Origin: Chrysaora quinquecirrha
Taxonomy: Eukaryota > Cnidaria > Scyphozoa > Semaeostomeae > Pelagiidae
Assembly: GCA_014526335.1 (NCBI GenBank)
Contig: JACTAT010000040.1
Span: 132,565-196,564 of the forward strand
DNA length: 64,000 nucleotides
Direction of reading: 5' to 3'
Each line of letters begins with the position of its first letter. The stretch's first letter is position 1. The notes beneath the pieces are model-generated. The model was not told the DNA's origin. It did not search any database and worked only from the letters and a program-made list of their open reading frames with translations. Of this stretch, positions 36,911-49,419 are shown piece after piece. Position numbers and translations under genes: made by a program.

Positions 36911-37344
36911 CATGTAGCTGTACCGACGTAAAAGATGTCAAATTTCTCCATTCATATCGTCTCTCGAAAAGCGATATAACAAGATTTCCCCCGCTTGAGA
37001 GGGAACCCTCTTTCAAGAGAGATTGCTAATTCAAAATATTACCTTAAAGATAATCCATTCCGTAATGTTTGCTTACGAATCCGGTGATATCACAGTGCGG
37101 TGCTCCTGCTTATGAAGAGGAGAGTTTTTTTTGGGGGGGCTGAACTGTTCATTAATCAATAGGAGTGATAGGCAATTATACAAACAATACTAGAAGACAA
37201 TGGATTTCATAGATTATTGGGGGTTGCAGGCCCGAAAGAACAATAGGCGCAACTGCCCTATTATTCATCTTTTTCAAAAAAATTACGGGAAAGCATTATA
37301 AAATCCAAATAATGAAGAAAGGACCATGGAGATAGCAGAAGAAT

Positions 37345-40310
37345 GACATGATATGATATGATATGATATATATTTCTTTTATGTTAGTTACAACAAATAG
37401 TGATATACACTAATTCATACTAACATTAAGCAACCATAGGAATTGCATTGATCAACTCATTTAGTGCAAAAGGAGCACTCGCATTTTTAGCGAGGAACCA
37501 AGTTTTGATCAAATTTTAAACTGTTTAGTGTTACTCGCCTTTTGATTTCATTAGGAAGGAATTCCATATTTTGGCCCTTGATAACATAAGGACTTAATGC
37601 CAAAGCCTGTGGTTCTAACTTTTGGTATTTCAAGAAGATTTGTGCTCCGTAGATTGTGGTCTAGTTTTTTAGGTAAAAAATAGTCCTTCATAAAAACAGG
37701 ATTTAGGTTATTCAAAGTTTTGAATACCTCTAAAGCAAGGAGCCTTATCGACTGTATATGAATGGTGGTCTCCATTGAATCAGATAGTAGTTTTTCATAC
37801 GTAGAAGTATAGTCAGAATATGCAAGTCGTAGTGCTCTCTCATTTATCTTTTCTAGTTTGTCTTGGCTCCCTTTGGTGCATAACATCCAAATAAGTGGAC
37901 AGTAATTAAAGTGGCATAAGATAAACGAGTTAATTATAATTTTTCTCTTTTTCCCCCATGAACCTAGCTAAGCGTTTTAGAGAATTAAGTTGTTTTGCTG
38001 CTTTTTTACAAATTTTATCAATATGGGCATCAAATTTTAAACTTTCATCTATCTCTATACCTAGCAGAGTTACATTAGTTTCGACTTTTATTTTTAGATT
38101 CTCATTAATTTCAAAATGTTCTATGTTCTTGTTTTTATTTCCAATAGTAATGGCTTGGAATTTAGAACCATTAGCAGTCATTTCGTTTGACTTAAACCAT
38201 TCAAGACATTTATTGGTGTTTATTTTATCAAATTTATTAATTCTTCAGTGCTTGAGGTGGTCACTGTCAGTGTGTTGTCATCGGCAAAATTACAGAGAGA
38301 CCCATCACTGAGGTTATAAAAGATATCATTTATAAAGGAGTTGAAGAGAAGAGGTCCTAGTATTGAACCTTGTGGGACACCTTGTCCTAATTCATCCCAA
38401 GAGCTATATTGTCCTTTTACTTTTACTCTTTGCTTTCTATCTGACAAATAATTCTGGATGAATAAGAGTGAATTTTCTTTTATCCCATAAGCATGTAGTT
38501 TTGCAAGTAGAAGATTCTTTGGGAGACAATCAAAAGCTTTTGATAGATCCATTAGAATCGCCCCTATATGTGCATTTTGCTCTAGTCCTTTTCTCCAGTT
38601 TTCTATTAATCTGAAAAGTGCATGTTCGGATGAAAAATGCTTTCTGTACGCACATAAATATGGAGAAAATTTACCTTGGAGAAAAGGGGAAAGCTGAAGT
38701 TCTATAACTTTTTCAAAAACTTTAGAGAATGTAGTAAGTAGACTGATTGGCCTGTAATTTTCTTTGTTAAATGGATCCTTTTTCTTGTACACTGGTGTGA
38801 CTATTGCCTTTTTAAAGAATTAGGAATGTACCTTGCGAAATACATTTGTTAATTATATCAAGTAAAGGTTTAAGGATAATATCTACAGAGATTTTTAGAA
38901 ATTTGGCATTTATCATATCATGACCCATCGCTTTTTTATGATTAAGATCAAGAATAATTTGCTTAAGCACTGGTGCTGGAACTGATAGGAAATTGAAAAT
39001 TGATTCGTCTTGTAAATTAAGTTTTATTCTCCCAATACTAGGATGGTTCTCGAAGCCCTTGATGATTTCATCAATTGTCGGGTAGCTCCCAGCGTTCTTA
39101 TTAGCTGTAGTGCTGGTTTGGCTAATGCTGACAAAATGTTTATTCATAATTTCTGCAACAGATTGAGGGTTACTGACAAGACTATCGTTTTCAGATATTG
39201 TAATTTCAGAATCAGTGTGGCCTTTGCCGAAGAAGTAGGGTTTCAACTTCTTCCAAAATGTTTTGGAGTCAAGTGTGCCGTTTTGACAAATCTTGGTAAA
39301 GTAATCAGATTTCAGATGTTGACGAAGATTTGCACAGTGGTTTCTTTGCTTTTAAATCTTTCATAATTAACAGTAGTTTTTGATTTGTTATAGGCATTTT
39401 TAAATTTAGTTCTTAGCATTATTGCTTTTCTATGTACCTTACTGAGGGGTTTATTATTTGCCCTAACTATTTTGGATTTTAATGGTGCGTGATAATTAAC
39501 TATGCTATCGAACAAATCTTGAAAGTATTCGAATGCCTGATTGCCATCATGAATGTATTGGCAAAGATAAAATGGTGTTTCTGAAAGATCTTTGCAGAAG
39601 GCATCCTCATTAAAGTTTTTTAAATCTCTGTAGCGAATTATATTAGGATGGTGTTTGGGAATTGAAGATTTGCAAGTAGTAAGAATTAGCTTATGGAAGT
39701 CACTTAAAGAGGTTTCAATAGTTTTAGTATTTTTAAAATTATGTTTCCGGTTGGTAAGGATTACGTCAATTGATGACGGATTACAATTTGGTTTGTAACA
39801 AGTTGGCTCTTTGATGAGATTTGTGAGCCCAAGAGTAGAACAAATAGTTTTAAGGCTAGGATCGGTTGGAGTTAGATTCAGATCACCAATTATTATAAAA
39901 TTATCATATTGTGAGGAACATTTATCAATCAATTTAATTATAGAATTTCTGAAAATTTTATTATCCGCATTTGGTGGATTGTATGCAGCAATGATGACCC
40001 ATTTTCTTTTCGTAGATTTAGTTCAAAGCATATATTTTCTATTTCTTCATCTTCAAATTTGTCAGTTCTTCTGCTTTTGAAGGGTTCCTTGATGTAAACA
40101 AGGAGACCACCACCATGTGCATTTCTATCAGCACGATAAGGAGCCTTGTAACCAGGTATTAAAAATTGTTCAGTTGCAAAGGAATCATCAAGTTTAGTTT
40201 CACTGATGATAATGCAGTCAAAAGAGCTCACTGTAATTAAATGTTGATTTATTATTTTCGTTAGTTCTACAAACTCCCAACAAACCGTTGTTCTTGAAAA
40301 GCTATTCTTA
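37345..40310 (-). pseudogene. CR1/jockey-like LINE, nearly complete ORF2 but frameshifted
   Basis: Read on the minus strand, an apurinic-type endonuclease comes first: SETKLDD near 40200, AHGGGLLVYIKE near 40100, GDLNLTP near 39890, and SDFHKLI near 39690. The reverse transcriptase follows: NYRPISLLTTFSKVFEK near 38750, motif A DLSKAFDCLP near 38545, GVPQGSILGPLLF near 38360, and the catalytic FADD near 38290. C-terminal segments follow at 38181-37930 and 37886-37551. At least four frame breaks separate these pieces. A (ATCAT)n tract at about 37345-37371 forms the 3' tail, which supports minus orientation. ORF1 is not seen. The copy ends about 500 bp upstream of the first visible GGT-C exon. 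Confidence 0.9.
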
Positions 40311-40837
40311 GTTTTTCGTCCGAGCCACGATAGTTCCTTAAAGTTCCTGAATTTTGTTGGGATCTTTCAGTCTCAGGTTTCTTATAAAGTCGTAGTATTT
40401 TCCAAACAAAAAAGCGTGTAGTGTTTTCCATTACAGATCAAGTCAGACCATGTTTAGCTTTATACACTGCTCTTTGTTCCTTCGAAAGTTATTCCCACTT
40501 AGAAACATTGTTCTAGTTATCTTTCTCAAAACAGCAAACACATAACTTATAGCCCGATTGTTTTCGCTACCCAACCTCTTCCATTTGTCTCGCTACAAAA
40601 GGTTGAAGTAGCCAAATAAAAGCTCGTCATTTTGTCACGAAGAAGACAAAGATCAATAGGAGTCAAGGAAATAGCCAAAAAACTTAGAAAGGAGACAAGG
40701 AAATAGCGAAAAAATTTCTTTTGGAGTCAGTGAAATAGCGAAAAAAACTTCTCTCTTGAAAGGAGAAATACACACTTATGATTGTATTTGCTCTTGTTTG
40801 ATATTTTTACGAATCCTTTTGCAGATTTAAGAGGAGA

Positions 40838-43685
40838 ATGGAAAATAAGAAAGTTAAACTCTATGCAACTTTTATTTTCACCGTCGTCCTTGTCGCGGTG
40901 ATCGTTGGCGTGAGTGTTCATTACGGAACTAAACCAAGCAAAGATGGAAGCTCTGGTCAAGTTAAAGTGCCACCAACGAAAACGCCTGGGCCAAAGCCCA
41001 CGCCGTCCAAGGCGCCTAACGCTGCAGAGAAGTACAGCAAAGCAGCTGTTGCAGCGGATGCTGAGATTTGCTCGAAAGTTGGAAGGGATATCTTGAAACA
41101 GAAAGGTTCAGCAGTGGACAGTCTTATTGCTACGCTTATCTGTGTTGGAACGGTCAACTTCCAGTCAACTGGGATTGGTGGTGGAGGCTTCATGGTTGTT
41201 TATAATCGCAAATATAAGAAAGCAGAAGCATTTGATTACAGAGAGACTGGACCAGCTAATATGACTGAAGATATCTATAATGGTGATACAACATCAGCTA
41301 AAGTCGGTATGACAATTTGACATCTTTGATTGTTACTTACGAAAGTGGATATTCTATTCACGAGTTAAACTCTTGACAACAATTTAACCAACAAGAACTC
41401 TTATTTATGTTTCGGAGACTTCGATTTATTAGGGTCTTCGCTAGATGGGTGTGGTTGGGTACGTTTCTTCACTAGGTTCATAATTTGCCTAGTAACTGCC
41501 CCTAGTACTATCTACTTCTTTTTTTAACTAAAAATTTTTCTGATGGATTGCCACAGTGCCACACCCCTTTCCCTCTTTTGTGACAAGCCAGTTACTAACA
41601 GGCTAGGAAAACAAGGTTAAAGTCGTTCGATTTTTATTTGATTCATATTGATTGGGGGAAGGGTGTGTAAATTCTTTACTCTCTCTGGTGTGTGTGCATG
41701 CATGGTCTCTGTGACGCAGTGGTTGGCATGCAGTACTCACGACGAAATGTTCTGGGTTCGAGCCACAGTCTTTCCACTTGTGATGTGATTGCAGAGATAA
41801 CAGCCTTGGGCAAGTTGTAAACACAAAAATGTGCCTCTCTACCCTGGTGCATAAATAGGCACCTGATAGTTAAGGGCGCCGTGTGTGGCTGCACCCTGCT
41901 ATATGTTATATGCATCCAGACCAGGGATAAAGTGTAAAATTGACTGAGTAGGCTAGTAGTAGACTCAAAAACGGCAACTTTACTTTTCTTGATGCTTATT
42001 TTTCTTCTGGATGCCAAGTGCCAACCCATGAAAGTCCTTAAATGCTGCTTTAAAATACCTGGTGAAACTCATTTCAGACATTGAATTCTGGAACTTTTAT
42101 CACACAACTGGCTAGTTGAAGGTAATATCTCTAAATGGAACTGACCTGGAATATGGCAAGAATCAAAAACTAAAAGAGCGTTTACGTATCAAATGATTAC
42201 GATGTTGTTATTCAACAGCTGAAAATGTTGCGTTTCAGGGCATTCTAGAGTTCAAATTTTCAACATTTTCCACGGGAGCATGCCCTGGACTCCTCTATCA
42301 TGTATTTTCCCCATTTCTTTGATGTCTGTGATTCAAGCATAATATTCCTGGCCTGACGGTTGTGTGCAAAACATGGGAAACGAAACGAAATTCGCTATGG
42401 AAAGGTCAACAGCCAAGCCACACCCATCACTAAAAAGCCACGCCCATTTTGTCTGCAAAATCCCGAGCTACACCCCTAGTCGTTGAGTCCTAGCGATGGC
42501 CCTGGCCTAGGACTACAATCTCACTATCTTGTTGAATAATTGCCTTCGTATTTCTCATGATAGGGGGAAAAGCAGTTGGCGTACCTGGTGAAATAAGAGG
42601 GCTCCGTGCAGCATTTAACAAATATGGACAACTTCCTTGGAGGAAACTATTTGAGCCGTCAATCGAACTTTGCAACAAGGGCTTTCCCATTGGAAAACAC
42701 CTGTATGCTAATATGAAAAGGCAGCAGAGCTATATCTTTGCTGACGCAGGTCTAAGGTGAGTCTACTGTCCTGTCAAGTGGCAGCACATCGATGATTTTC
42801 CTCTATAACTGTCTTCCGAGCTTCTTTCCTTGAGTAAGCGCCCATTTTATTCTAAAATCTTGGAAGAAAGCAGACATTTGAAGAAAGCGGTTTTTAGAAG
42901 GGGTGCTAGCGTTTAAGGTGATGTGAACCAAAGGAGTTTAGATTCACGCATTAACGCGCATTTCTCGTTTCACCAAATCACGCATGAAAAACGGTCCTAT
43001 ATAACGTATAACGCTGAACCATTTGGGGGGCCTTAGGTAGCAAATAAATAGATAAAACGTGAAGGGATGGAAAAGCCCTTCAACCAGCAGGTTTATTTAT
43101 AAGGGGCTCTACCAAATGAACATCTACGCTAAATCTTAAATGCGTCATACCTCTTTTTCCAGGGAGCTTCTAGTTTACCCAGGAACAAACAAATTACGGG
43201 AAGAAGGCTCAATCTTAAGACGACCAAAACTAGAAAAGACTCTTCTCAGAATCAGCGAAATGCCAGACGATCTGTATGTTGGAGATCTCGCAAAACAATT
43301 CGTTCAAGATGTTCAAAATAATAACAATGGTATACTCACACTCGATGATATGAAGAACTACAAAGTTATGCATAGAACACCTCTTGCAACTAAATTGGGA
43401 AGAGATACACTGTATACCCTGCCTCCTCCAAATGGAGGTCCTGTGTTGACACATATTTTGAACATGAATGAAGGCAAGTACAGCAGTACAGAGAACTTTT
43501 GAAGGTTGTGCTATGTATTTAATTAGTTACTTAGTTAATTAGTGAGGTAGATAGTTAGCTAATCAGTTAGTTAGTTAGTTAATTATTTAATTTACTAGTT
43601 AGTAAGCTGTTAGCAAATCTGAAGTCATGTGTTGACGCATATTTGCAACATTGGTGAGTTAGTTAGTTAGTTTGTTAGTTAGTTG

Positions 43686-43721
<36 letters not shown>

Positions 43722-46421
43722 CTTACTTAGTTAGTTAGTTTGTTTGTTAGTTAGGTAGGTAGGTAGCTAGACAGTTAGCTAATTACCCAGTTAGTTAGTT
43801 AGTTATATAGATAGTTAGTTAGTTAGTTAGTTAGTTATTTTAATTTTTTTAGTTAGGTGGTAAGTTAGTTAGTTAGTTAGTTAGTTAGCTAGTTGGTTAG
43901 TTAATTAGATAGTTGGTGAATGAGTTAGTTAGTAAGTAAATTAGTTAGTTTGTTAGTGAGTTCGTTGCCTGGTTGGTTGATTGTTTGGTCGGTCAGGAGG
44001 TTGGCTAGTTAGTTAGTTAGTTAGTTAGGTAGGTAGCTAGACAGGTAGCTCCGTTAATTCGAACGGAGTGGGCTTAATCAAATTTTAAGTTGCAATTAAT
44101 TAATAGAATATTCATTCTTTATTTATTCTTCTATACGCCTCTCAGGTTATAACTTCCACAAGGACGACACTTCAACTTTGGACAAGACAATTCTCACTTA
44201 CCATCGAATTGTTGAAACACTGAAATTCAGCTATGCATATAGGCCGTATCTCGGTGATCCAGCTTTCCAAGTCAATAAAACAGCATTTGACGAGGTAGAG
44301 CGTAATTTTCTTTTCTTCTCATTTTGAACGTTTACGGCCGGTTTTGACAACAGGACAATTTTAGAATCGAGCATCATTTGAGAGAGTTATGCGGAGGAGA
44401 ATCTTGGTGCTGGCCATACAAATTCCAAAGAACATGCATGCTGTATACTTGCAGATATATAACAAACAGAATAACAAATACATATTGCCAATACCGAGAA
44501 ACCGAATCGAATCTAATTAATACAACGCTGAGCCTTAAATAAACGATATTTTGTTAAACATCTCTGAGACTTATAGTAATCAGTTATGTCATTGTATCCA
44601 TGCTACCGTGTGTTATATAATGGTTTCGTTGTCATTTAAAGTAACTAACAAACTAACTGAAAAACATTTAAATAACAATCTAAGAGATTGAATAACTACC
44701 TTGAGAGCAGACTAGCTTTCTATTGAACTACCAATCTACCTAACTAACTAATTCCTTAAATAAAAAACTAACAAACTGACTAATGGGCTGGCTAGCTAAC
44801 TAAATAACAAACTCGCTAACTAACTTGCTAGCTTACTAATTTATCAACTTATTAACTACTTAACTGACTGACTGACTGACTGACTGACTGTCTGTCTGTC
44901 TGTCTCGCTGACTGACTGACTGACTGACTGACTGACTGACTGACTGACTGACTGACTGATTGACTGACTGACTGACTGACTGACTGTCTGTCTGTCTGTC
45001 TCGCTGACTGACTGACTGACTGACTGACTGACTGACTGACTGATTGACTGACTGACTGACTGACTGACTGACTGACTGACTGACTGACTGACTGACTGAC
45101 TGACTGACTGACTGACTGACTGACTGACTGACTGACTGACTGACTGACTGACTGACTGACTGACTGACTGACTGACTGACTGACTGACTGACTGACTGAC
45201 TGACTGACTGACTGACTGACTGTCTGACTGACTAACTAACTAACCAACCAACTAACCAACCAACAAATTAACTAGCTAGCTTACTAACTAACTAACGAAT
45301 TAACTGACTAGCTAGCTAGCTAACTCACCAACTAACTGACCAAGTGACTATCTATCAAACTAACTGACTAACTTGTTACTCATGATTAATGCCATGACTT
45401 GTTTCTCAGATGTACCAAAAAGTCATAAGCAAGGCACAGGCAACAAAAGATCGTCAGAAGATAGACGATTCAAAAACACACAATACATCTTATTACGGAG
45501 ATTTCTTCAGTAAAACAGAGGATCAAGGGACTACCCACGTGTCAGTGCTTGCTGAGAATGGGGATGCTGCAGCAGCAACAGACACAGTCAATTATGCGTA
45601 AGTGGAAATCTTCATCTTCATTATCTACTTCGACCCCGTTTACACGAAGGAAAAGGATAGGAACCCAAAAGATCCGTACGATTCGGGTAGGATACGTGGT
45701 ACGATGTCATTGCGTTGCGTGGTACGATGTCACAAGAGAACGGATTGGGAATGGGTCCAAATTGAAAATGGTACGATCTCGTTCCCAACAAGAAACGGGT
45801 CCATTATACGGGAATGGATCGGGAACGGATAGCACTTGCACGGGAACGGATCGGGAATGGACAAATGGATCCGATTTTCTAACGTACATAAAATGTTATG
45901 ATCCCGTTCCCATTATGGAAAGGATTCATGCGTACAGGTGTAAAAGAAAAGCGTATCGCGAGCTTTCTGAGGACGAATGCACTGAATCTGTTCTCCTGTA
46001 AACGGGGCCTTATACGGAACTGCTTTCATAGCTACTGACAGATTAACAAGATTTATTTTCACAAAGGTAGATTTATACCAATCAGATCGCCATGATCTGT
46101 TAGATTGATCAGAGCACAACATCCATTCAGCTGTTTTAACTTAAACTGGTTCAACTTGCAGTGAGAATGCAATATTGTTTCTATAGATTTGGCGCAAAGT
46201 TCCGCTCTACCACATCGGGGATAGTATTCAATAACGAACTCGCTGATTTCTTTACTAATTCATCTTACGATGGATATCCATGGCCTAAAGCAAATGCACC
46301 AGGAGCAGGAAAGAGACCTTTGTCATCGACATGTCCTTCGATCATTGTTGACGAAAATGGTGACGTGAAAATGGTGGTTGGAGCATCTGGAGGCACTCGA
46401 ATCACTTTGTCTGTTGCATGG
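40838..46421 (+). CDS. GGT: Gamma-glutamyltransferase C (GGT-C), six exons, last exon not seen
   Basis: Exons: 40825-41306 (ATG at 40838; AG acceptor at 40823-40824 implies an upstream non-coding exon), 42564-42756, 43163-43473, 44146-44294, 45410-45597, 46187-46421. Visible coding length is 515 codons. Exon 1 gives a short cytoplasmic tail, a type II membrane anchor (about residues 9-29), a Pro/Lys-rich stalk, then AAVAADAEICSKVG, STGIGGGGF and the substrate-binding Arg in YRETGP. Exon 5 has GTTHVS and GDAAAATDTVN. Exon 6 has NNELADF, RPLSSTCP and VGASGGTRI. Substrate-site residues are therefore closer to human GGT1 than in A or B. Intron 3 begins GC (43474-43475). The exon equivalent to VTMMKLWFG...SAGY is absent from 46422-64000 outside the 500-N gap at 48501. 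It is either in the gap or lost. Confidence 0.88.
41700..41940 (+). mobile_element. tRNA-derived SINE in GGT-C intron 1
   Basis: The head looks like a tRNA with both pol III boxes: A box GACGCAGTGGTTGGCATGC (about 41712-41730) and B box GGGTTCGAGCC (about 41754-41764). A non-tRNA body follows with AAATAGGCACCTGATAG and GGGCGCCGTGTGTGGCTGC. The order and spacing fit a SINE and not a tRNA gene, since no full cloverleaf closes. Confidence 0.7.
42190..42512 (-). mobile_element. Truncated hAT-like element, same family as 63158-63989
   Basis: Read in reverse complement, this begins CAGGGCCATCGCTAGGACTC and continues through AATGGGCGTGGCTTTTTAG, ACAACCGTCAGGCCAGG and AATATTATGCTTGAATCA. It matches the first about 330 bp of the element at 63158. 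The other end is missing. It lies in GGT-C intron 1, just before exon 2. Confidence 0.8.
43515..44045. repeat. (AGTT)n microsatellite, GGT-C intron 3
   Basis: About 530 bp of TTAG/AGTT tetranucleotides with interruptions, ending 100 bp upstream of exon 4. Complementary AACT/GACT repeats lie on the other side of that exon. Confidence 0.95.
44640..45375. repeat. (AACT)n/(GACT)n microsatellite, GGT-C intron 4
   Basis: A pure (GACT)n core at about 44863-45235, with GTCT variants, is flanked on both sides by AACT-type repeats (44640-44862 and 45230-45375). It ends 35 bp before exon 5. Confidence 0.95.
45632..46009. mobile_element. TIR MITE with CCCCGTTTACA ends, GGT-C intron 5
   Basis: The left end ACCCCGTTTACACGAAGG and right end CTCCTGTAAACGGGGCC are inverted copies. 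The interior has repeated GGGAATGGATC/GGGAACGGAT motifs on both strands. It is non-coding. Confidence 0.65.
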
Positions 46422-47048
46422 GTAAGTATATAATGCCACTACTGAATTGAATTATTTTTGTGTCATCGTTTTCCCTGGACGGTATATGAAATACTAATGT
46501 TTGCATTTAAGCAGTCGCGAATTTAAATCTTGAGAAGTTTTTTCCACTTGAAGATGGAGTTATATCGCTCGTGATTGCGTGAATATATCACTCGTGATTG
46601 CGTGAATTGCCCCCCCCCATTTCGGGGTCACTATACAGGTCTGACCGGAGTAATAACCGGGCCCTCGTCTTAAGATACCAAAAACTGGGCTACAATAATA
46701 GAATAAACCAGTTAGAAACAAAGCTCACTGCATCGTACCTTAACCAGAGGATGAGGTGTACCAGTAAAATTATCGCAATAATTACCGAGAAACGACTTGT
46801 AGGGCATTTATTAGAGTTTTCCTCAATCAAGCACCATAAAGAAAATAATGACTAAAATGTTCTTTTTTTATTTGTTCTTTAGAAAAAGCTCGCTTACGTC
46901 TTTTTTCATTCGGTCTGATGGTCTTTTATAATGTTGACAATAATGTTAATAATGTTATAATGTTAACAACTCTTAGGCCTTTTGTTTTTGTCCATGGTTC
47001 TTAAACATTTTCCCCAATCAAAGCTCGTTATCTTAAAAAGTTGCTCAT

Positions 47049-48225
47049 ATTTTAAGGCTCTGGCCAAACGATCTGAAATTTTTAGACAGGGTTTTTTCTG
47101 CAACAATCTAGCAAAGAGGGTAACCTAGGGTTTTTTAATTGAAATCTACTAAAAAAAGGTCGGAGAACACAAATCCAAGATGGGCCCTCAAAAATTTTCG
47201 CCGGAAGTACCCTTAATTAACGCCTAATTATACCTAATTAAGTCAATTAAAAAGGTACCAGTTTTTCAAATCTGATTAATGCAATATGTAGATCTTGAAA
47301 CGCTGAGTAAAATTGTCTTTGACTGTATTTCCATACAACCTACCAGTTTCGAGAAAAACTCGTTTGAAATAATGATGACGTCATCGTCCTAGGGCTCAGT
47401 ATGGGCTTTTATCAACTCGCGTAACTTCACAAATAGGGGTGGAATCGTCAAAAAAACCGCTTACAATGCGATACGCGCATGCATGACAGGATAATAAGCA
47501 TAAGAAGCCCCACCGCAAGTTTTGAGAAACGAAAAAAGGGGGTTCACTGCATAAACAATAGGAATCCCATCATGAATACTGTATACCAAATTTGACCTCT
47601 CGCCATTTCAAGCAGGTTTGATATTAAAACTTCAAATCTCGAACATGAGTAGTCCTTCACAACGCTTTTTGGCTCATGGAGGACTGGGCATCATTTTGGT
47701 ACCATTATGACGTCATTTGCCCCTATGACGTCATCGGACCCTTTTATGATGTCACAGCCACACCCAATAATCATCATTCTGCTGTCTTAGCGTACATTTA
47801 TCGCATAATTAGTGATTTTGTGACTATTGCGCCCCAACCTATAAAGTTATACAAGCTGAAATGTAGAATCCAGGTCTGTACTGATCATAATGGTGATGAC
47901 GTCATCATAATTTCAAACGAGTTTTTCTCGAAATTGGTAGGTCGTATTGAAATACAGTCAAAGACAATTTTACTCAGCATTTCAAGGTCTACATATTGCA
48001 GTAATTAGATTTGAAAAAGTGCGACTTTTTTAATTGACTTCATTAGGCCTAATTAGGCATTAATTAAGGCTACTTCCGTGAAAATTTTTGAAGGCCCATC
48101 TTGGATTCGTGTTCTCCGACCTTTTTTAAGTAGATTTCATTGAAAAAACCCAAGGTTACCCTCTTTGCTAGATTGTTGCGGAAAAAACCCTGTCTATTTT
48201 GACCGTTTAGCCACATCACAAAACA
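47049..48225. mobile_element. Long-TIR element (about 1.2 kb) downstream of GGT-C
   Basis: The outer about 330 bp on each side are inverted copies of each other. AGACAGGG, ACCTAGGGTT/ACCCAAGGTTACC, GGTCGGAGAACAC and TTTCAAACGAGTTTTTCTC recur in inverse order. TTGCTCAT occurs at both outer edges (47041-47048 and 48226-48233), a candidate 8-bp target duplication. The middle has no protein. Four exact TGACGTCA palindromes lie inside. A diverged relative is at about 61740-62850. Confidence 0.75.
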
Positions 48226-48500
48226 TTGCTCATCAAAAATAACGGCAAGCAGAGCAATGTACACTTTTTTTTAATACAAAACTTGACTTTCGTTCAGCCC
48301 TCGAAGTTGCTTAAGATTTTGGACATTCAGCCCTCAAAGTTGCTTTAAAGTTGCTTAACCTTTTTTATCTAACAACCACCCCTGACTTTGCGGGTCAAAA
48401 TCGTCAACTGTTAGGCCTATAACACGACTTTTGGGAGACAGTAAGAGGAAGAACGTTAGCTAAAGAACTTCAACATGCAAAACAAACAATTTCCTAACAA

Positions 48501-49000
48501 NNNNNNNNNNNNNNNNNNNNNNNNNNNNNNNNNNNNNNNNNNNNNNNNNNNNNNNNNNNNNNNNNNNNNNNNNNNNNNNNNNNNNNNNNNNNNNNNNNNN
48601 NNNNNNNNNNNNNNNNNNNNNNNNNNNNNNNNNNNNNNNNNNNNNNNNNNNNNNNNNNNNNNNNNNNNNNNNNNNNNNNNNNNNNNNNNNNNNNNNNNNN
48701 NNNNNNNNNNNNNNNNNNNNNNNNNNNNNNNNNNNNNNNNNNNNNNNNNNNNNNNNNNNNNNNNNNNNNNNNNNNNNNNNNNNNNNNNNNNNNNNNNNNN
48801 NNNNNNNNNNNNNNNNNNNNNNNNNNNNNNNNNNNNNNNNNNNNNNNNNNNNNNNNNNNNNNNNNNNNNNNNNNNNNNNNNNNNNNNNNNNNNNNNNNNN
48901 NNNNNNNNNNNNNNNNNNNNNNNNNNNNNNNNNNNNNNNNNNNNNNNNNNNNNNNNNNNNNNNNNNNNNNNNNNNNNNNNNNNNNNNNNNNNNNNNNNNN
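48501..49000. other. Assembly gap of 500 N
   Basis: Exactly 500 unknown bases, a common placeholder size, so the true length is unknown. The missing final exon of GGT-C could be here. Confidence 1.
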
Positions 49001-49091
49001 TGTATGAAGTTGAATCGCATCTAGTGATTGCGTGAAACTGTGGTAATACTTTGCATGGTTACGCACCAAAATGTTGACGAATTTTTAAATA

Positions 49092-49413
49092 TTAATGAAC
49101 TTTTCGTGGTTGATTTTCATGGACCATGGATGAATAGGATTTGTTTCCGTCATGTGCATCGAGAACCAATTTTGATGCTGGTTTCACTGTAATTATAGAA
49201 ACGACTTCAATTTTCGGGATGCAACGTGGGAATGATTGTTTTGAGCACTTCCAATAACCATTCTCTAGGCTCCAAAGATTGAGGATTGTCATTCCATCGA
49301 AAGGCCATGCTGTATTCTTTGGAGGAGACGCTGTTAGTGTTTTTAAACTCTTGTATCAAGAAATTTGAAAAATTGCTTTGTCTGATTGCCGAAGGTTTCA
49401 ACTTGGAGTTCAT
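49092..49413 (-). pseudogene. Unrecognised coding-like fragment, frameshifted
   Basis: On the minus strand one frame reads SMAFRWNDNPQSLEPREWLL. Near 49210 a second frame continues with IEVVSIITVKPASKLVLDAH. The amino-acid texture looks protein-like across the shift, but I do not recognise the family. It may be a decayed transposon protein or chance. Confidence 0.25.
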
Positions 49414-49419
49414 AATAAA

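Noticed and set aside
41704..41775. tRNA gene
   Set aside because: A and B boxes are present but the arms do not close into a cloverleaf and a SINE body follows.
42557..42760. Independent small gene at GGT-C exon 2
   Set aside because: It is an exon with AG acceptor and GT donor in the phase shared by all three GGT genes.
45549..46001. 150-codon frame overlapping GGT-C exon 5
   Set aside because: It is in another frame of the exon and runs into a MITE.
48460..49069. Open frames across 48501-49000
   Set aside because: They consist of unknown bases (N) only.
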